This document shows positions 1 to 8,533 of a DNA stretch of 28,792 nt, piece after piece. Each line of letters opens with the position of its first letter. Position 1 is the first letter of the stretch. Origin of the DNA: JBHHZI01 sp046757965 (GTDB lineage: Bacteria; Acidobacteriota; Polarisedimenticolia; SMYD01); the NCBI GenBank assembly GCA_046757965.1, contig JBHHZI010000025.1, positions 1 to 28,792 of the forward strand. The letters are read 5' to 3'. The translations under genes were made by a program, and so were the position numbers. The notes below the pieces were generated by a model, which saw nothing but the letters and a program-made list of their open reading frames with translations, was not told the DNA's origin and did no database searches.

Positions 1-385
1 TGAAGGCTTCGCCTGAAGGCGAGGGGTTTCACCCATCCCCGTACGGGGACACTAAATGTAAATAAATAGGTTGTATCGTCAGACTTGATCAGGGAGGCCT
101 CCCGGGACCGCCTCGCTTGAGGGCGGCGGTGTCTCGTGTCGCCGGCCAGGGGCGCCGGGCTGGGGGCGCCGGGGCGCTGGACGCTGGGACGGCGGGTGAA
201 CGCCCCGCCGGGTCCGGTCCCGCCTGCCCTGGATGGGGGACAGCGGCGGCGCCGACCGGGGGATTCGACGCGGGGCGTTCCCGGCTCCATATTGGTCCCG
301 TCTCGCCCGGGACCGGGTCGGTTCGGGCCGGACAGGGGAAGTAACCGTCCGCGCCCCGGCGCCGGGTCCGGACGCAGGAGACGGC
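1..385. other. Left-edge non-coding region with palindromes and an AT-rich tract
   Basis: I see no convincing gene here. The open frames are Arg/Pro/Gly-rich and overlap in every direction, as GC-rich non-coding DNA tends to do. Three structures can be seen. An imperfect hairpin lies near 8-25, with CTTCGCC facing GGCGAGG across a TGAA loop. A perfect 12-bp palindrome CCCCGTACGGGG lies at 37-48. A short AT-rich tract at about 51-75 stands out against its surroundings. The hairpins could be the 3' end of a gene outside the window, and the AT-rich tract could carry a promoter, but no clean -35/-10 pair was found. From about 100 to 385 I see only the long leader of the chemoreceptor gene. Confidence 0.4.
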
Positions 386-3010
386 GTGTCGAACAACACG
401 CAGGATGGTCGAGCCCCTGGGGTGACGCCGGTGCGGGGGAACGATCCCGCCGCACGGCCGTGGTACGCGCTGACATCGATCCGCACGCGGCTCCTGGTCA
501 TCCTGCTGTCCACGGCCCTCGGACCTCTGCTGGCGACCGGCCTGATCACGGGGAGCTACGGCCGGACCCTGCTGGAGAAGTCGATCGGATCCAATCTCCA
601 TCGGGTGGCCCATGCGGTCATCCAGTCGCTGGACGAACGGATCGAGCAGCGACGCCAGACGCTCGCGGCCCTTGCCCGGATGCCGGCCGTTCGCGCGGCG
701 GCGTCGGACGGGAGCGCGGCGTTCGCCGGGGCCCGTCAGCAAGGGGTTCACGCGGCGGATGCCCGCTGGCGAGATGTCGCGTGGGTGAACAACCCGATCC
801 GGGAGGCAGCGATCTCCGACGTCCTCCGGAGCACACGTGATGTCCTGCCCGATCTCGTCGAGATCTTTCTCACCGACCGCAACGGCTGGGTCGTGGGGGC
901 CACCAACAAGACCGAGGATTACCTGCAGTCAGACGAGGCATGGTGGATGCGGGCCACCGGACTTGGTTGCGGGCACTTTCACGTCGACGACCTGCACTAC
1001 GACCCGTCTGCGGATGCATACGTGACAGCCATCGGCATCCCGGTGTGCGACGCGAACCAGGTGGTCGGCGTGCTGCGGGCCGGCCTGGCGTTCAGCCGTA
1101 TCATCGATATCGCATCCCGTCTGGACCTGGCTCTCGATGACGATGGTGCGGTGTGGATCGTCAAGCAGGACGGCAAGGTGGTCGTCGACGGGGACCGGTC
1201 GGGTGGATCCTCGGATGTGCAGGCGGCCCGGCCGGTGCTGGCGGCGGCGCAGGCGCTGGGAGAGTCCAAGCACGGCTACCTCGAGGTCTCCGTGCGAGGC
1301 GTGCCGAGTGTCGTGGGCTATTCCGTGTCCACCGGCGCGGGCGAGTACCCGGGTCTGGGCTGGACGGCGCTGGTGGTGCAGCCGACGGCCCATGCCTACG
1401 CACCGGTGGTCGCGTTCCAGCGCGCCGTTGGCCTGGTCTCGCTGGTGCTGCTGCTCGGACTGATCCTCGTCGGCCTGCGCGTCTCCCGCAGCGTGGCGCG
1501 GCCGATCCATCGCTCCGCCGACGTGGCCCGGGCCATTGCGGCCGGTGATCTGTGCCAGGCCGTGCACCACACCGGGCAGTGGGAACTGGATCGCCTGGCC
1601 GGCAGCCTCAACGACATGACGGCGAACCTGCGGGCGATGGTCGGCTCGATCCGGGGAACCGCGGTCGAGGTGGAGGACGTGAGCCGTTCGCTGGCGCGCG
1701 GCTCCAGCCGTGTGGTCGAGGGATCGGACGATCAGATCACCCAGGTGGCCCAGACCAATCGACTGATGAAGGAGGCCCGTGCCTCGGTGGAGGGCATCTC
1801 CAGCAGTGTCCAGGAGATGGTGGCGGCGACTGCCAGCGCCTCCGAGTCACTGGTGGAGATGGAGACGGTCATCGGCGAGGTGGTGGAGTCCACCGGGACT
1901 CTCGCGAGTGGCGCCACGATCACGGCGGACCGCATCCAGGAGATGGTCAGCTCGATCCAGCAGGTCGATGCCGGCGTGGTTGATCTGCGCAAGCTGGCCG
2001 AGGCGACGGCGGAGTCGGTTTCCCAGATGGACACCGCGATCCAGTCCGTCGAACATATAGCCGCCCGCACGGCGAAGACCACGACCAAGACCGCGGCCGA
2101 TGCGGAGACCGGCCGGGTGGCCGTCGAGCGCACGCTCGCCGGCATGGTCGAGATCGAGAGAGCGTCCGTCCGCACCGGGAACGTGATCTCCGGTCTGACC
2201 GGTCAGATCGGCAAGATCGGCTCGATTCTCGAGGTCATCGACGACGTCACGGAGCAGACCAATCTGCTGGCCCTCAACGCCTCCATCCTGGCCGCCCAGG
2301 CGGGCGAGCACGGGCGAGGGTTCGCCGTGGTGGCGGAGGAGATCAAGCATCTGGCCGAACGGACGGCCGAGTCCACCGGCGATATCACACGCCTGGTCCG
2401 GGCCCTGCAGGAGGGCAGTGACGAGGCGGCGCGTGCCGTGGCCGACGGCAATCAGCACATCGTCAACGGCGTGGACCGCGCGCGCGAGGCCGGTGAGGCA
2501 CTTCTGCAGATCCTGGACGGAGCGCGCGCCTCGTCGGAGATGGTCACCGACATCGCGGCCGCCACGGGAGAGCATGCCTCGCAGAGTCATCACGTGGCGG
2601 CGGCGATGAACCAGCTCCACGGTACGGTGTCGGAGATGGCGCAGACCATCGAGACCCAGGCGGAAGGGTGCACCGCCATGCTGGCGGCGTCGGCGCAGAT
2701 GCAGGCGATGACCCAGCGGGTCGAGAAGGCCATCGTCGAGCAGCAGCAGCGTAGCCGCATGATCGCCCGGTCGGTGGAGACCATCGCCGGCATGGCCCGG
2801 AGCACGAAACAGGCGTCGGGACGGCAGCGCGACCTGTCCGAGGAGATCGCCACGGCCATCGATCGCATCGAGGGCGTGTCCGGTGAGAACGTCGCCGCGA
2901 TCGCCCAGGTCGATGCGGCCATCCGGATCCTGACCGGGAGGGCGGAGAAGCTCCGGACCGAGGTCGCGGCATTCCACGAGGCCGACGACCCGCCCGCGGC
3001 TCGGGCCTGA
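386..3010 (+). CDS. Methyl-accepting chemotaxis protein (dCache, HAMP, MCP signal domain)
   Basis: An inner-membrane chemoreceptor that should sense a small extracellular ligand and control CheA through CheW. The GTG at 386 is preferred because AGGAG at 376-380 sits 5 nt upstream; the frame is open further upstream (to 233) without such a site. This gives 874 residues. A transmembrane helix at about 35-57 is followed by a large periplasmic sensor resembling a double Cache domain (about 60-340) and a second transmembrane helix (about 346-367). A HAMP linker (RSVARPIHRSADVARAI...) and a long coiled-coil signalling domain follow. The hairpin tip reads TNLLALNASILAAQAGEHGR then GFAVVAEEIKHLAERT, which matches the MCP signature. 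The usual IEAARAGE is ILAAQAGE here. No CheR-binding pentapeptide ends the protein, which finishes DDPPAARA. No che genes are nearby, so it is probably an orphan receptor. The ligand is unknown. Confidence 0.95.
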   Translation: MSNNTQDGRAPGVTPVRGNDPAARPWYALTSIRTRLLVILLSTALGPLLATGLITGSYGRTLLEKSIGSNLHRVAHAVIQSLDERIEQRRQTLAALARMPAVRAAASDGSAAFAGARQQGVHAADARWRDVAWVNNPIREAAISDVLRSTRDVLPDLVEIFLTDRNGWVVGATNKTEDYLQSDEAWWMRATGLGCGHFHVDDLHYDPSADAYVTAIGIPVCDANQVVGVLRAGLAFSRIIDIASRLDLALDDDGAVWIVKQDGKVVVDGDRSGGSSDVQAARPVLAAAQALGESKHGYLEVSVRGVPSVVGYSVSTGAGEYPGLGWTALVVQPTAHAYAPVVAFQRAVGLVSLVLLLGLILVGLRVSRSVARPIHRSADVARAIAAGDLCQAVHHTGQWELDRLAGSLNDMTANLRAMVGSIRGTAVEVEDVSRSLARGSSRVVEGSDDQITQVAQTNRLMKEARASVEGISSSVQEMVAATASASESLVEMETVIGEVVESTGTLASGATITADRIQEMVSSIQQVDAGVVDLRKLAEATAESVSQMDTAIQSVEHIAARTAKTTTKTAADAETGRVAVERTLAGMVEIERASVRTGNVISGLTGQIGKIGSILEVIDDVTEQTNLLALNASILAAQAGEHGRGFAVVAEEIKHLAERTAESTGDITRLVRALQEGSDEAARAVADGNQHIVNGVDRAREAGEALLQILDGARASSEMVTDIAAATGEHASQSHHVAAAMNQLHGTVSEMAQTIETQAEGCTAMLAASAQMQAMTQRVEKAIVEQQQRSRMIARSVETIAGMARSTKQASGRQRDLSEEIATAIDRIEGVSGENVAAIAQVDAAIRILTGRAEKLRTEVAAFHEADDPPAARA

Positions 3011-3148
3011 GACCGCTCGCCGACCCGAGCAACGTCCAGGAGCGGGGGATCGGGCCGGCCTTGCCTGCCGGCGGTCTGGATGGCACCCTTACGGCTCGCA
3101 GGTGGGGGTCTGCGTGCGTCGTGAACGATCCCGGAGAGGAGCCAGGCA

Positions 3149-4615
3149 GTGGTCGACGAGCGCAGCGGTCTGCCGCACCGGACCGGATCCCGGTCCGCCG
3201 ACCCCGGGTCCACGGGCCGCCTGACTTCCCGCTTGCGCCGGGACCTCGGCACATTCGAGTCGTACGCCGCGCTCCTGGGCATCCTCATCGGCGCGGGGAT
3301 CTTCCGGGTGACCACCGAGGCCTGGTCCCTCACCGGCCCGAGTGTGATCCTGGGATACATCGTCCTGGCCCCCGCCGTGCTGGCCACGTCGGTGGCCTAT
3401 GCGGTCTTCCTGTCCACCTCGCTCGGCGACGAGCCGGGAGGCGAGTACACCCACATCTCGCGGGTGTTCGGTCATCCCGGGCTGGCGTTCGTCGGCACCT
3501 GGTTGAAGGTCATCTCGTACCTGGGCGCTCTCGCCTACCTCGCCATCGCCTTCGCCGATTACTTCATTCCGCTGTGCCGGGGGCACCTGCAGGCCGGGAG
3601 TCGCCTGCCGGTGGCTCTGGCCACGCTCTTCTTCTTCTACCTCGTGCACATCTTCGGCGTGCGCTGGTTCGGTCGCCTGCAGGTGGTCATGTTCGCGCTG
3701 CTCGGCGCCTCCCTGGTCATTCTCATCGGCCCGGGGCTCGCCGCCATCCGGGTGCATCATTACCGGCCGTTCTTCACCGGTGGAGTGGCGGGTTTTGCGT
3801 CGTGCTTGCCGCCCCTGTTCTTCGCCTATGCCGGCTTCGAATCGCTCGCCCAGACCGCCGGCGAGGTCAAGGACAGCCGGCGGCTCCTGCCGCGCATCTT
3901 TCTCCGCGGCACGACGGCCACCACCGCGATCTTCATCCTGATCTCCGTCGTGACGTTCGGCGTGCTGCCCGGGTCCGAGCTGGCCACGAGCACCGCCCCG
4001 ATGTCGGAGGTGGCCGCGGTGTACCTGCCGGCGGCCGGCACCGTGGTCGTGACCCTCGGCGCGCTCATGGCGCTGGCCACGTCGGTCAATGCGACCATGC
4101 TGGTGCCGTCTCGTCTGGCCATCATGCTGGCCCAGGACCGGCTGGCGCCGCGCTGGATGGGAGCGGTGTCGTCGCGCACCGGCACGCCGATCATCGGGTT
4201 GACCGCCACGTTCCTGATCGCGGCGCTCCTGCTCCTGTCGGGACAGGTGGCGCTGACCCTCAACATCGCGGTGTTCGCGCTGGTCATCCTGTACTTCCTG
4301 CACAGCCTGGCGCTGCTGGTCCTGCCGCGCGCCAACCCGGCGCTGGCCGCCGAGGTGCAGGTTCGCATCCCACGGAGCTGGCAGCGGGCGGCGGCCCTCT
4401 TTTCTCTGGTCACCATGGGGAGCCTCATCCTGTTGCAGGTGATCCAGGACGTGCAGGTGCTGGCGCACACGACCCTGGCCGAACGACTGTCGTTCACCTC
4501 GCCGGGCGGGCTGTCGCTGACCAGCCTCGAGCTGGCGCTGGCCTGGGGTCTCATCGGCGTGGTGTTCTACGCCATCGAACGATTCCGGATACCGAGGAAG
4601 GGAGAGGCTGCATGA
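3149..4615 (+). CDS. APC-superfamily amino acid permease
   Basis: An inner-membrane secondary transporter of the amino acid-polyamine-organocation superfamily, probably a proton- or sodium-coupled importer or an exchanger of an amino acid. The GTG at 3149 has GGAGAGGA at 3133-3140 as ribosome binding site. The 488 residues contain about 12 hydrophobic helices. The first carries the APC fingerprint GILIGAGIFR (about residues 46-55), whose unwound GAGIF loop binds the substrate amino/carboxyl group. A conserved GGEYTHISRVFG segment follows helix 2, and FFAYAGFESLAQTAGEVKD matches the APC helix 6 region. Its stop overlaps the start of the next gene by 4 bp (ATGA), so the two are translationally coupled. 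The substrate is probably related to that enzyme, possibly kynurenine, tryptophan or another amino acid. Family assignment is firm and substrate is inferred. Confidence 0.9.
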   Translation: MVDERSGLPHRTGSRSADPGSTGRLTSRLRRDLGTFESYAALLGILIGAGIFRVTTEAWSLTGPSVILGYIVLAPAVLATSVAYAVFLSTSLGDEPGGEYTHISRVFGHPGLAFVGTWLKVISYLGALAYLAIAFADYFIPLCRGHLQAGSRLPVALATLFFFYLVHIFGVRWFGRLQVVMFALLGASLVILIGPGLAAIRVHHYRPFFTGGVAGFASCLPPLFFAYAGFESLAQTAGEVKDSRRLLPRIFLRGTTATTAIFILISVVTFGVLPGSELATSTAPMSEVAAVYLPAAGTVVVTLGALMALATSVNATMLVPSRLAIMLAQDRLAPRWMGAVSSRTGTPIIGLTATFLIAALLLLSGQVALTLNIAVFALVILYFLHSLALLVLPRANPALAAEVQVRIPRSWQRAAALFSLVTMGSLILLQVIQDVQVLAHTTLAERLSFTSPGGLSLTSLELALAWGLIGVVFYAIERFRIPRKGEAA

Positions 4616-5835
4616 CGTTGCCATCGCTTTCGGCCGCCGCTCGACCGCTCGACCGGCGCCGGCAGGAATTCCCATCTCTTGATACCGGGATCTACCTGAT
4701 GAACCACAGTCAGGGCCCGGTGCCGCGCGGCGCGGCGGCATCCATGCAGGAGTATGTGCGTCTCTGGGAAGGTCATGGCCGGGCCAACGCCTGGGACGCG
4801 CGCTGGTGGCGGATCTGTGACGAGGTCGCCGACCGGGTGGCTGCCCTCCTCGGGGCTGTGCCGGGCAGCGTGCAGATGCAACCGAACGCGTCCGTGGCCC
4901 TGTCGAGCGTGCTGTCCTGCTTCGACCTGGGCGGTGAGGGAGCCGGCGGGCCTTCCACCGGCGCCTCCCCGGGGCCGCCCGCCGGACGGCGACGCATCGT
5001 CACGTCGGCGCTCGACTTCACCACCACCGGCTACATCCTCGGCCGCCAGCGAGAGGTCGGCGCCGAGATCGAGGTCGTGCCGTCGGACGACGGGATCGTC
5101 GTGCCCGAGGCGCGCCTCGTCGATGCCATCGACGAGCGCACGGCTCTCGTGGTGCTGTCGCATGTCACCTACTGCAGTTCCCACCGGCTCGACCCTGCCC
5201 CGATCATCGAGAAGGCCCACCGCGTGGGAGCGCTGGTGCTGCTCGATGTGTATCAGTCGGCCGGCGTCGTGGAGATCGATGCCACCGGCTGGGGTGTGGA
5301 CTTCCTGATCGGAGGCACCATCAAGTGGCTGTGCGGCGGGCCGGCCGCGGGCTATCTGTACGTGCGCGAGGATCTGCGCCCGGCGCTGGCGCCACGCCTG
5401 ACCGGCTGGATCGCGCACGAAAAACCCCTCGATTTCGTGTCTGGACCGATCCGCTATGCCGCGTCCGCCTGGCGCTTCGCCCAGGGCACGCCGAACATCC
5501 CTGCCATGTACTCCTGTCTGCCGGGGCTTCAGATCATCTCCGAGGTCGGCGTGGCCTCCATCGCTGCCGAATCCCGCCGTCGCACGCAGTGGATGATCGA
5601 CGTGGCCCGGGAGAACGGCTGGACGGTGAACAGTCCCACAGACGCCCTGCAGCGTGGCGGCGTCGTGATGATCGGCGTGAATGACCCGAAGGGCATGGTC
5701 CGGCAACTCGCCGCGGCAGGCGTGTCAGTCGACTGCCGGCCGTCAGCGGGGCTGCGTATCTCACCGCACTTCTTCACCGAGGACGGCGAGGTGGAATCCG
5801 CCATGGAAATTCTCGCCGAACTTCTCGGCGGCTGA
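4612..5835 (+). CDS. Kynureninase-like class V PLP-dependent enzyme
   Basis: A 407-residue cytoplasmic fold-type I PLP enzyme. It starts at ATG 4612, inside the ATGA overlap with the permease, with GGAGAGG at 4601-4607 as ribosome binding site. The N-terminus (YLMNHSQGPVPRGAAASM) is the substrate-side motif of class V aminotransferases and kynureninases. DVYQSAG (D212) supplies the aspartate for the pyridine nitrogen. K238 in GGTIKWLCGGPAAGYLYV is the expected Schiff-base lysine; its context resembles the kynureninase KYLNGGPG motif more than that of cysteine desulfurases. The C-terminal SAGLRISPHFFT is also typical. A short Gly/Pro/Ser-rich insertion at about 108-126 is unusual. Likely reactions are hydrolytic cleavage of a kynurenine-like substrate, or transamination or beta-lyase chemistry on another amino acid. 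No other tryptophan-degradation gene is adjacent, so I give no gene symbol. Confidence 0.85.
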   Translation: MTLPSLSAAARPLDRRRQEFPSLDTGIYLMNHSQGPVPRGAAASMQEYVRLWEGHGRANAWDARWWRICDEVADRVAALLGAVPGSVQMQPNASVALSSVLSCFDLGGEGAGGPSTGASPGPPAGRRRIVTSALDFTTTGYILGRQREVGAEIEVVPSDDGIVVPEARLVDAIDERTALVVLSHVTYCSSHRLDPAPIIEKAHRVGALVLLDVYQSAGVVEIDATGWGVDFLIGGTIKWLCGGPAAGYLYVREDLRPALAPRLTGWIAHEKPLDFVSGPIRYAASAWRFAQGTPNIPAMYSCLPGLQIISEVGVASIAAESRRRTQWMIDVARENGWTVNSPTDALQRGGVVMIGVNDPKGMVRQLAAAGVSVDCRPSAGLRISPHFFTEDGEVESAMEILAELLGG

Positions 5836-5915
5836 CGGGCAACCGGACGGTCCGGTCCGGCACACTCCCACCGGCACGTGCCTGTCGGGTCCCGGCGGTG
5901 CCGGCTGGTTGCCCG
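5836..5915. terminator. Structured bidirectional terminator candidate between convergent genes
   Basis: The gap between the convergent PLP enzyme and DUF2752 genes is filled by nested inverted repeats. The outer arms are CGGGCAACC (5836-5844) and GGTTGCCCG (5907-5915). Inside are CCGGAC/GTCCGG (5843-5855) and the palindrome GGCACGTGCC (5873-5882). There is no T-run, so this is not a classical intrinsic terminator. Its position directly after one stop and just before the opposing stop argues for a termination or RNA-end-protecting role. Confidence 0.45.
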
Positions 5916-5923
5916 GGAGTGGT

Positions 5924-6397
5924 TCAGCGGCCAACGGCGAGCAGGTAGATCCAGTTGGCGGCCAGCAGGGCCGGCAGCGTCCAGCGCAGCCAGACCGGCA
6001 TGGGTGGGGTGGTCCAGCCGGTGCGCACCGGGCGGATCACGCCGGCCATCGTCAGCCAGGCGTAGGGCAGGTAGAGGGCCAGCCCGGCCAGCCCCAGCCC
6101 GACCAGCGGGTTCCAGGTCAGGGCCTGCAGCAGGTGGCCGTGCAGCAGCGCCACGGCGGCGCGCGTGCCGCCGCACGTGGGGCAGGGGATGCCGGTGGTG
6201 GCCTTGACGACGCAGCGCGGCCATGCCGGCAGGACCTGTGGCGCGAACCAGACCGCGGCCATGCCCATCACCACCAGGGTGGTGCCGACGCTGCCCCACA
6301 GGATCTCCGGGGTGTGCGCCTTCTCGTCGGAGCGCCTGATCCGGCCGGCCCGTGGTCGAGTGGCGGGTTCGGCGCGGTCAGTGCGGGAGGACGTCAT
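5924..6397 (-). CDS. DUF2752-family small membrane protein
   Basis: A 157-residue membrane protein. The motif TTGIPCPTCGGTRAAVALLH, with CPxCGGTR between hydrophobic helices, is the hallmark of the DUF2752 family. A helix precedes it (about 28-50) and two follow it. The family has no established function; the conserved CxxC suggests metal binding or redox activity at the membrane. The ATG at 6397 lies within the 3' end of the upstream YIP1-like gene (20-bp overlap). No good ribosome binding site is seen, so translation is probably coupled. Members often sit beside other small membrane proteins, as here. The basic N-terminus (about 1-27) has no signal peptide. Confidence 0.85.
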   Translation of the reverse strand: MTSSRTDRAEPATRPRAGRIRRSDEKAHTPEILWGSVGTTLVVMGMAAVWFAPQVLPAWPRCVVKATTGIPCPTCGGTRAAVALLHGHLLQALTWNPLVGLGLAGLALYLPYAWLTMAGVIRPVRTGWTTPPMPVWLRWTLPALLAANWIYLLAVGR

Positions 6398-7178
6398 TCA
6401 ACACGCCAGGCGCCGCCAGGCGAACGCTCACCACGATGGCGCAGCAGAGGAGGCAACACAGAAGCAGCGGCAACAGCACGGCGGCGGTCGCGCGTCCTGT
6501 GTCGGTCTCGTGTGCGGCGGCGATGCCGATGATCTCCACCACCAGGCCCCAGAAGAATCCGATCACGCCGCCACAGAACGGGATCAGGCTGAACACCGCC
6601 GTGGAACCGCTGGCGTAGGCCACGACCCGTGCCGTGGTCTCGAAACCGTACCGCGCCCCTCCGACGATCATGAGGAACAGATGCACGATTCCGGAGATGA
6701 TGAAGAACGTGATCAGCACGAGGCCGGGCATGATCAGGGCGGAGATGATGTTCCGTGTCACCGGGTCGATGCCCAACGGATTCATCGCGTCGCCGGCCGG
6801 AGCGAAGCTGCGCCAGGCCGCGGTGAGCAGGGTGTCCCAGAGGAGGCCGATCCAGCCGCCGGCGGTGCCCAGGATGAGCAGATAGACGAGAGGGGAGGCG
6901 AGCCCGCCATCGCGCACCAGGCGGGCGAACGTGGTGCCGGCATCGAAGAGCACATCCCGGACGGTGGCAAACAGGGCGGCCAGATCGAACAGCGAGTGCC
7001 GGCGTTCCCAGGCGGGACCATCCCGGCGCGCCGTGCCGTTGCCGGGAGGCGGCGGTGATGGCGACATCGGGGTCGACGGCGGGGGCGGCCCACCTGTCTC
7101 CGGAGGAACGCCCGACGCGTCGGACGACCAGGATCCCGGACCGGACATTCGCCCGGCACCTCGGGGGATATTCCACAT
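6378..7178 (-). CDS. YIP1-family integral membrane protein
   Basis: A 266-residue membrane protein that resembles the bacterial YIP1 (Yip1 domain) family. A Pro/Gly/Ser-rich disordered N-terminus (about 1-55) leads into an amphipathic stretch (FDLAALFATVRDVLFDAGTT). Five hydrophobic segments follow, including SPLVYLLILGTAGGWIGLLW, IMPGLVLITFFIISGIVHLF, GSTAVFSLIPFCGGVIGFFW and AAVLLPLLLCCLLCCAIVVS. GIVHLFLMIVGGARYGFETT followed by RVVAYAS is the family's central signature. The ATG at 7178 has a near-perfect AGGAGGTGA site 3 nt upstream, so the start is secure. The function of bacterial members is unknown. Its end overlaps the DUF2752 gene, suggesting that the two are made together. Confidence 0.85.
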   Translation of the reverse strand: MWNIPRGAGRMSGPGSWSSDASGVPPETGGPPPPSTPMSPSPPPPGNGTARRDGPAWERRHSLFDLAALFATVRDVLFDAGTTFARLVRDGGLASPLVYLLILGTAGGWIGLLWDTLLTAAWRSFAPAGDAMNPLGIDPVTRNIISALIMPGLVLITFFIISGIVHLFLMIVGGARYGFETTARVVAYASGSTAVFSLIPFCGGVIGFFWGLVVEIIGIAAAHETDTGRATAAVLLPLLLCCLLCCAIVVSVRLAAPGVLNDVLPH

Positions 7179-7258
7179 GGCTCACCTCCTCCCGGTGCCC
7201 CTGGGGGCCGCGGGGCCACATTCTAGCCCGGATGACCACCGGCGCCGGGGCGTCGGCC

Positions 7259-8533
7259 CTATTCGGTGCGCATGGCGTCCACGGGGTCGAGACGCGCCGC
7301 GCGCGCCGCGGGATACATGCCGAACCCCAGGCCGACGACCGCCGAGACGGCTACCGCGATGGCGATCCAGGTCACCGGCACCGTCGAGGGGAACCCGGTG
7401 CGAACACTGACCAGCCGGGCAACGCCCAGTCCCGCCAGGGTGCCGACCACGCCCCCGAGACCGGTGAGGACCACCGCCTCGGTGAGGAACTGCCAGAGGA
7501 CGTCCAGCCGCGACGCTCCGATGGCCTTGCGGATCCCGATCTCGCGCGTGCGTTCGGTGACCGACACCAGCATGATCGCCATCACGCCGATGCCGCTCAC
7601 CATCAGACCGATGGAGGCGATCACCGTCAGGGCCACGCCCACCGGACCGGTGAGGCTCTTGACGAATCCCTGGATCCGATCGGTGGGTACCAGGGCGAAG
7701 TTGTCCTCCTGGGCCGGGCGCAGCTTGCGCCTCCCGCGCATCAGGCCGCGCACATCGTTGACCACGTCCTCGACGGTGAACCCCGGGGCGGGCACCATCG
7801 AAATGGACGCCTGGTCCCTCCGCTTCTGCGCGAAGTCCTTGCGATAGGCGGTGAACGGGATCGTCACGAAATTGTCGGCGATGGCGCCGAAGAGCGATTC
7901 TCGGCTCTGGAAGCCGCCGACGACCTCGTAGGCATGCCCGCCGAGACGGATACGCTTGCCGACCGGATCGATGTTGGGAAACAGATCCTCCAGGGCGCCC
8001 TTGCCGAGCACGGCGACACGGCGGTTCCGGGCCAGCTCGTCCCGTGTGAAGAAACGTCCCGATGCCAGCGGGATCCGGTAGATCTGCGGAAAGCTCGGGG
8101 AGGCGCCGGCGACCGCCATGGGACGGGTGCGCTTGTCGCCGTAGTGGGCCAGATACATGCGGCCACCATCCTGCTGCTGGAAGTCGACCATGCCGACGGC
8201 CTCGATCTCCTCTTGAATGGCATCCCAGTCGCCCGGCGTCAGATCCGGGCGGCCCTGGATCTCGTCCGGGTCCACGTCGCCGCCGAGGATGTCGAACTTC
8301 AGGAGATTGACGACCACGTTGTCGGACGAGCTGATGTCGGCGGCCATCTTGTCGGACAGACCCCGGAGAATGGAGACCGTCGCCATGAGAGTCGTCACCC
8401 CGATGGCCACGCCGAGGATCACCAGGCTCGAGCGCATCTTGTGCGTCCGCAGTGTGTTCAGCGCCAGCGCGGTGTTCTCGAACAGCAGGGCGATGGCCTT
8501 GCGCACGCCGCCGGGTCGGGCCGAGCGGCTCAT
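7259..8533 (-). CDS. MacB/FtsX-type ABC transporter permease (second of pair)
   Basis: A 424-residue permease subunit of an ABC exporter of the MacB/LolCE/FtsX type (type VII fold). A short cytoplasmic N-terminus and TM1 (KMRSSLVILGVAIGVTTLMA, about 32-51) are followed by a large periplasmic core (about 60-300) and three C-terminal helices. The cytoplasmic motif VTERTREIGIRKAIGASRLD couples to an ATPase in this family. The C-terminal ARAARLDPVDAMRTE is also typical. Its ATG (8533) overlaps the stop of the upstream permease by 4 bp. It has no fused nucleotide-binding domain, and no ATPase gene lies in the cluster. It probably works with the adjacent MacA-like adaptor to move a lipid, peptide or antibiotic across the envelope. 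The substrate is unknown. Confidence 0.92.
   Translation of the reverse strand: MSRSARPGGVRKAIALLFENTALALNTLRTHKMRSSLVILGVAIGVTTLMATVSILRGLSDKMAADISSSDNVVVNLLKFDILGGDVDPDEIQGRPDLTPGDWDAIQEEIEAVGMVDFQQQDGGRMYLAHYGDKRTRPMAVAGASPSFPQIYRIPLASGRFFTRDELARNRRVAVLGKGALEDLFPNIDPVGKRIRLGGHAYEVVGGFQSRESLFGAIADNFVTIPFTAYRKDFAQKRRDQASISMVPAPGFTVEDVVNDVRGLMRGRRKLRPAQEDNFALVPTDRIQGFVKSLTGPVGVALTVIASIGLMVSGIGVMAIMLVSVTERTREIGIRKAIGASRLDVLWQFLTEAVVLTGLGGVVGTLAGLGVARLVSVRTGFPSTVPVTWIAIAVAVSAVVGLGFGMYPAARAARLDPVDAMRTE

Noticed and set aside
1847..2977. 376-codon minus-strand open frame within the chemoreceptor gene
   Set aside because: It is antisense to the signalling domain, has a composition typical of shadow frames and no recognisable domain.
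3011..3148. Possible amino-acid riboswitch before the permease
   Set aside because: The 138-bp leader has short GC inverted repeats but none of the conserved cores of glycine, lysine or SAM riboswitches that I could recognise.
3061..4611. Long upstream extension of the PLP enzyme frame through the permease gene
   Set aside because: The extension is Arg/Pro/Gly-rich out-of-frame sequence of the permease. The enzyme has a proper ATG with a ribosome binding site at 4612.
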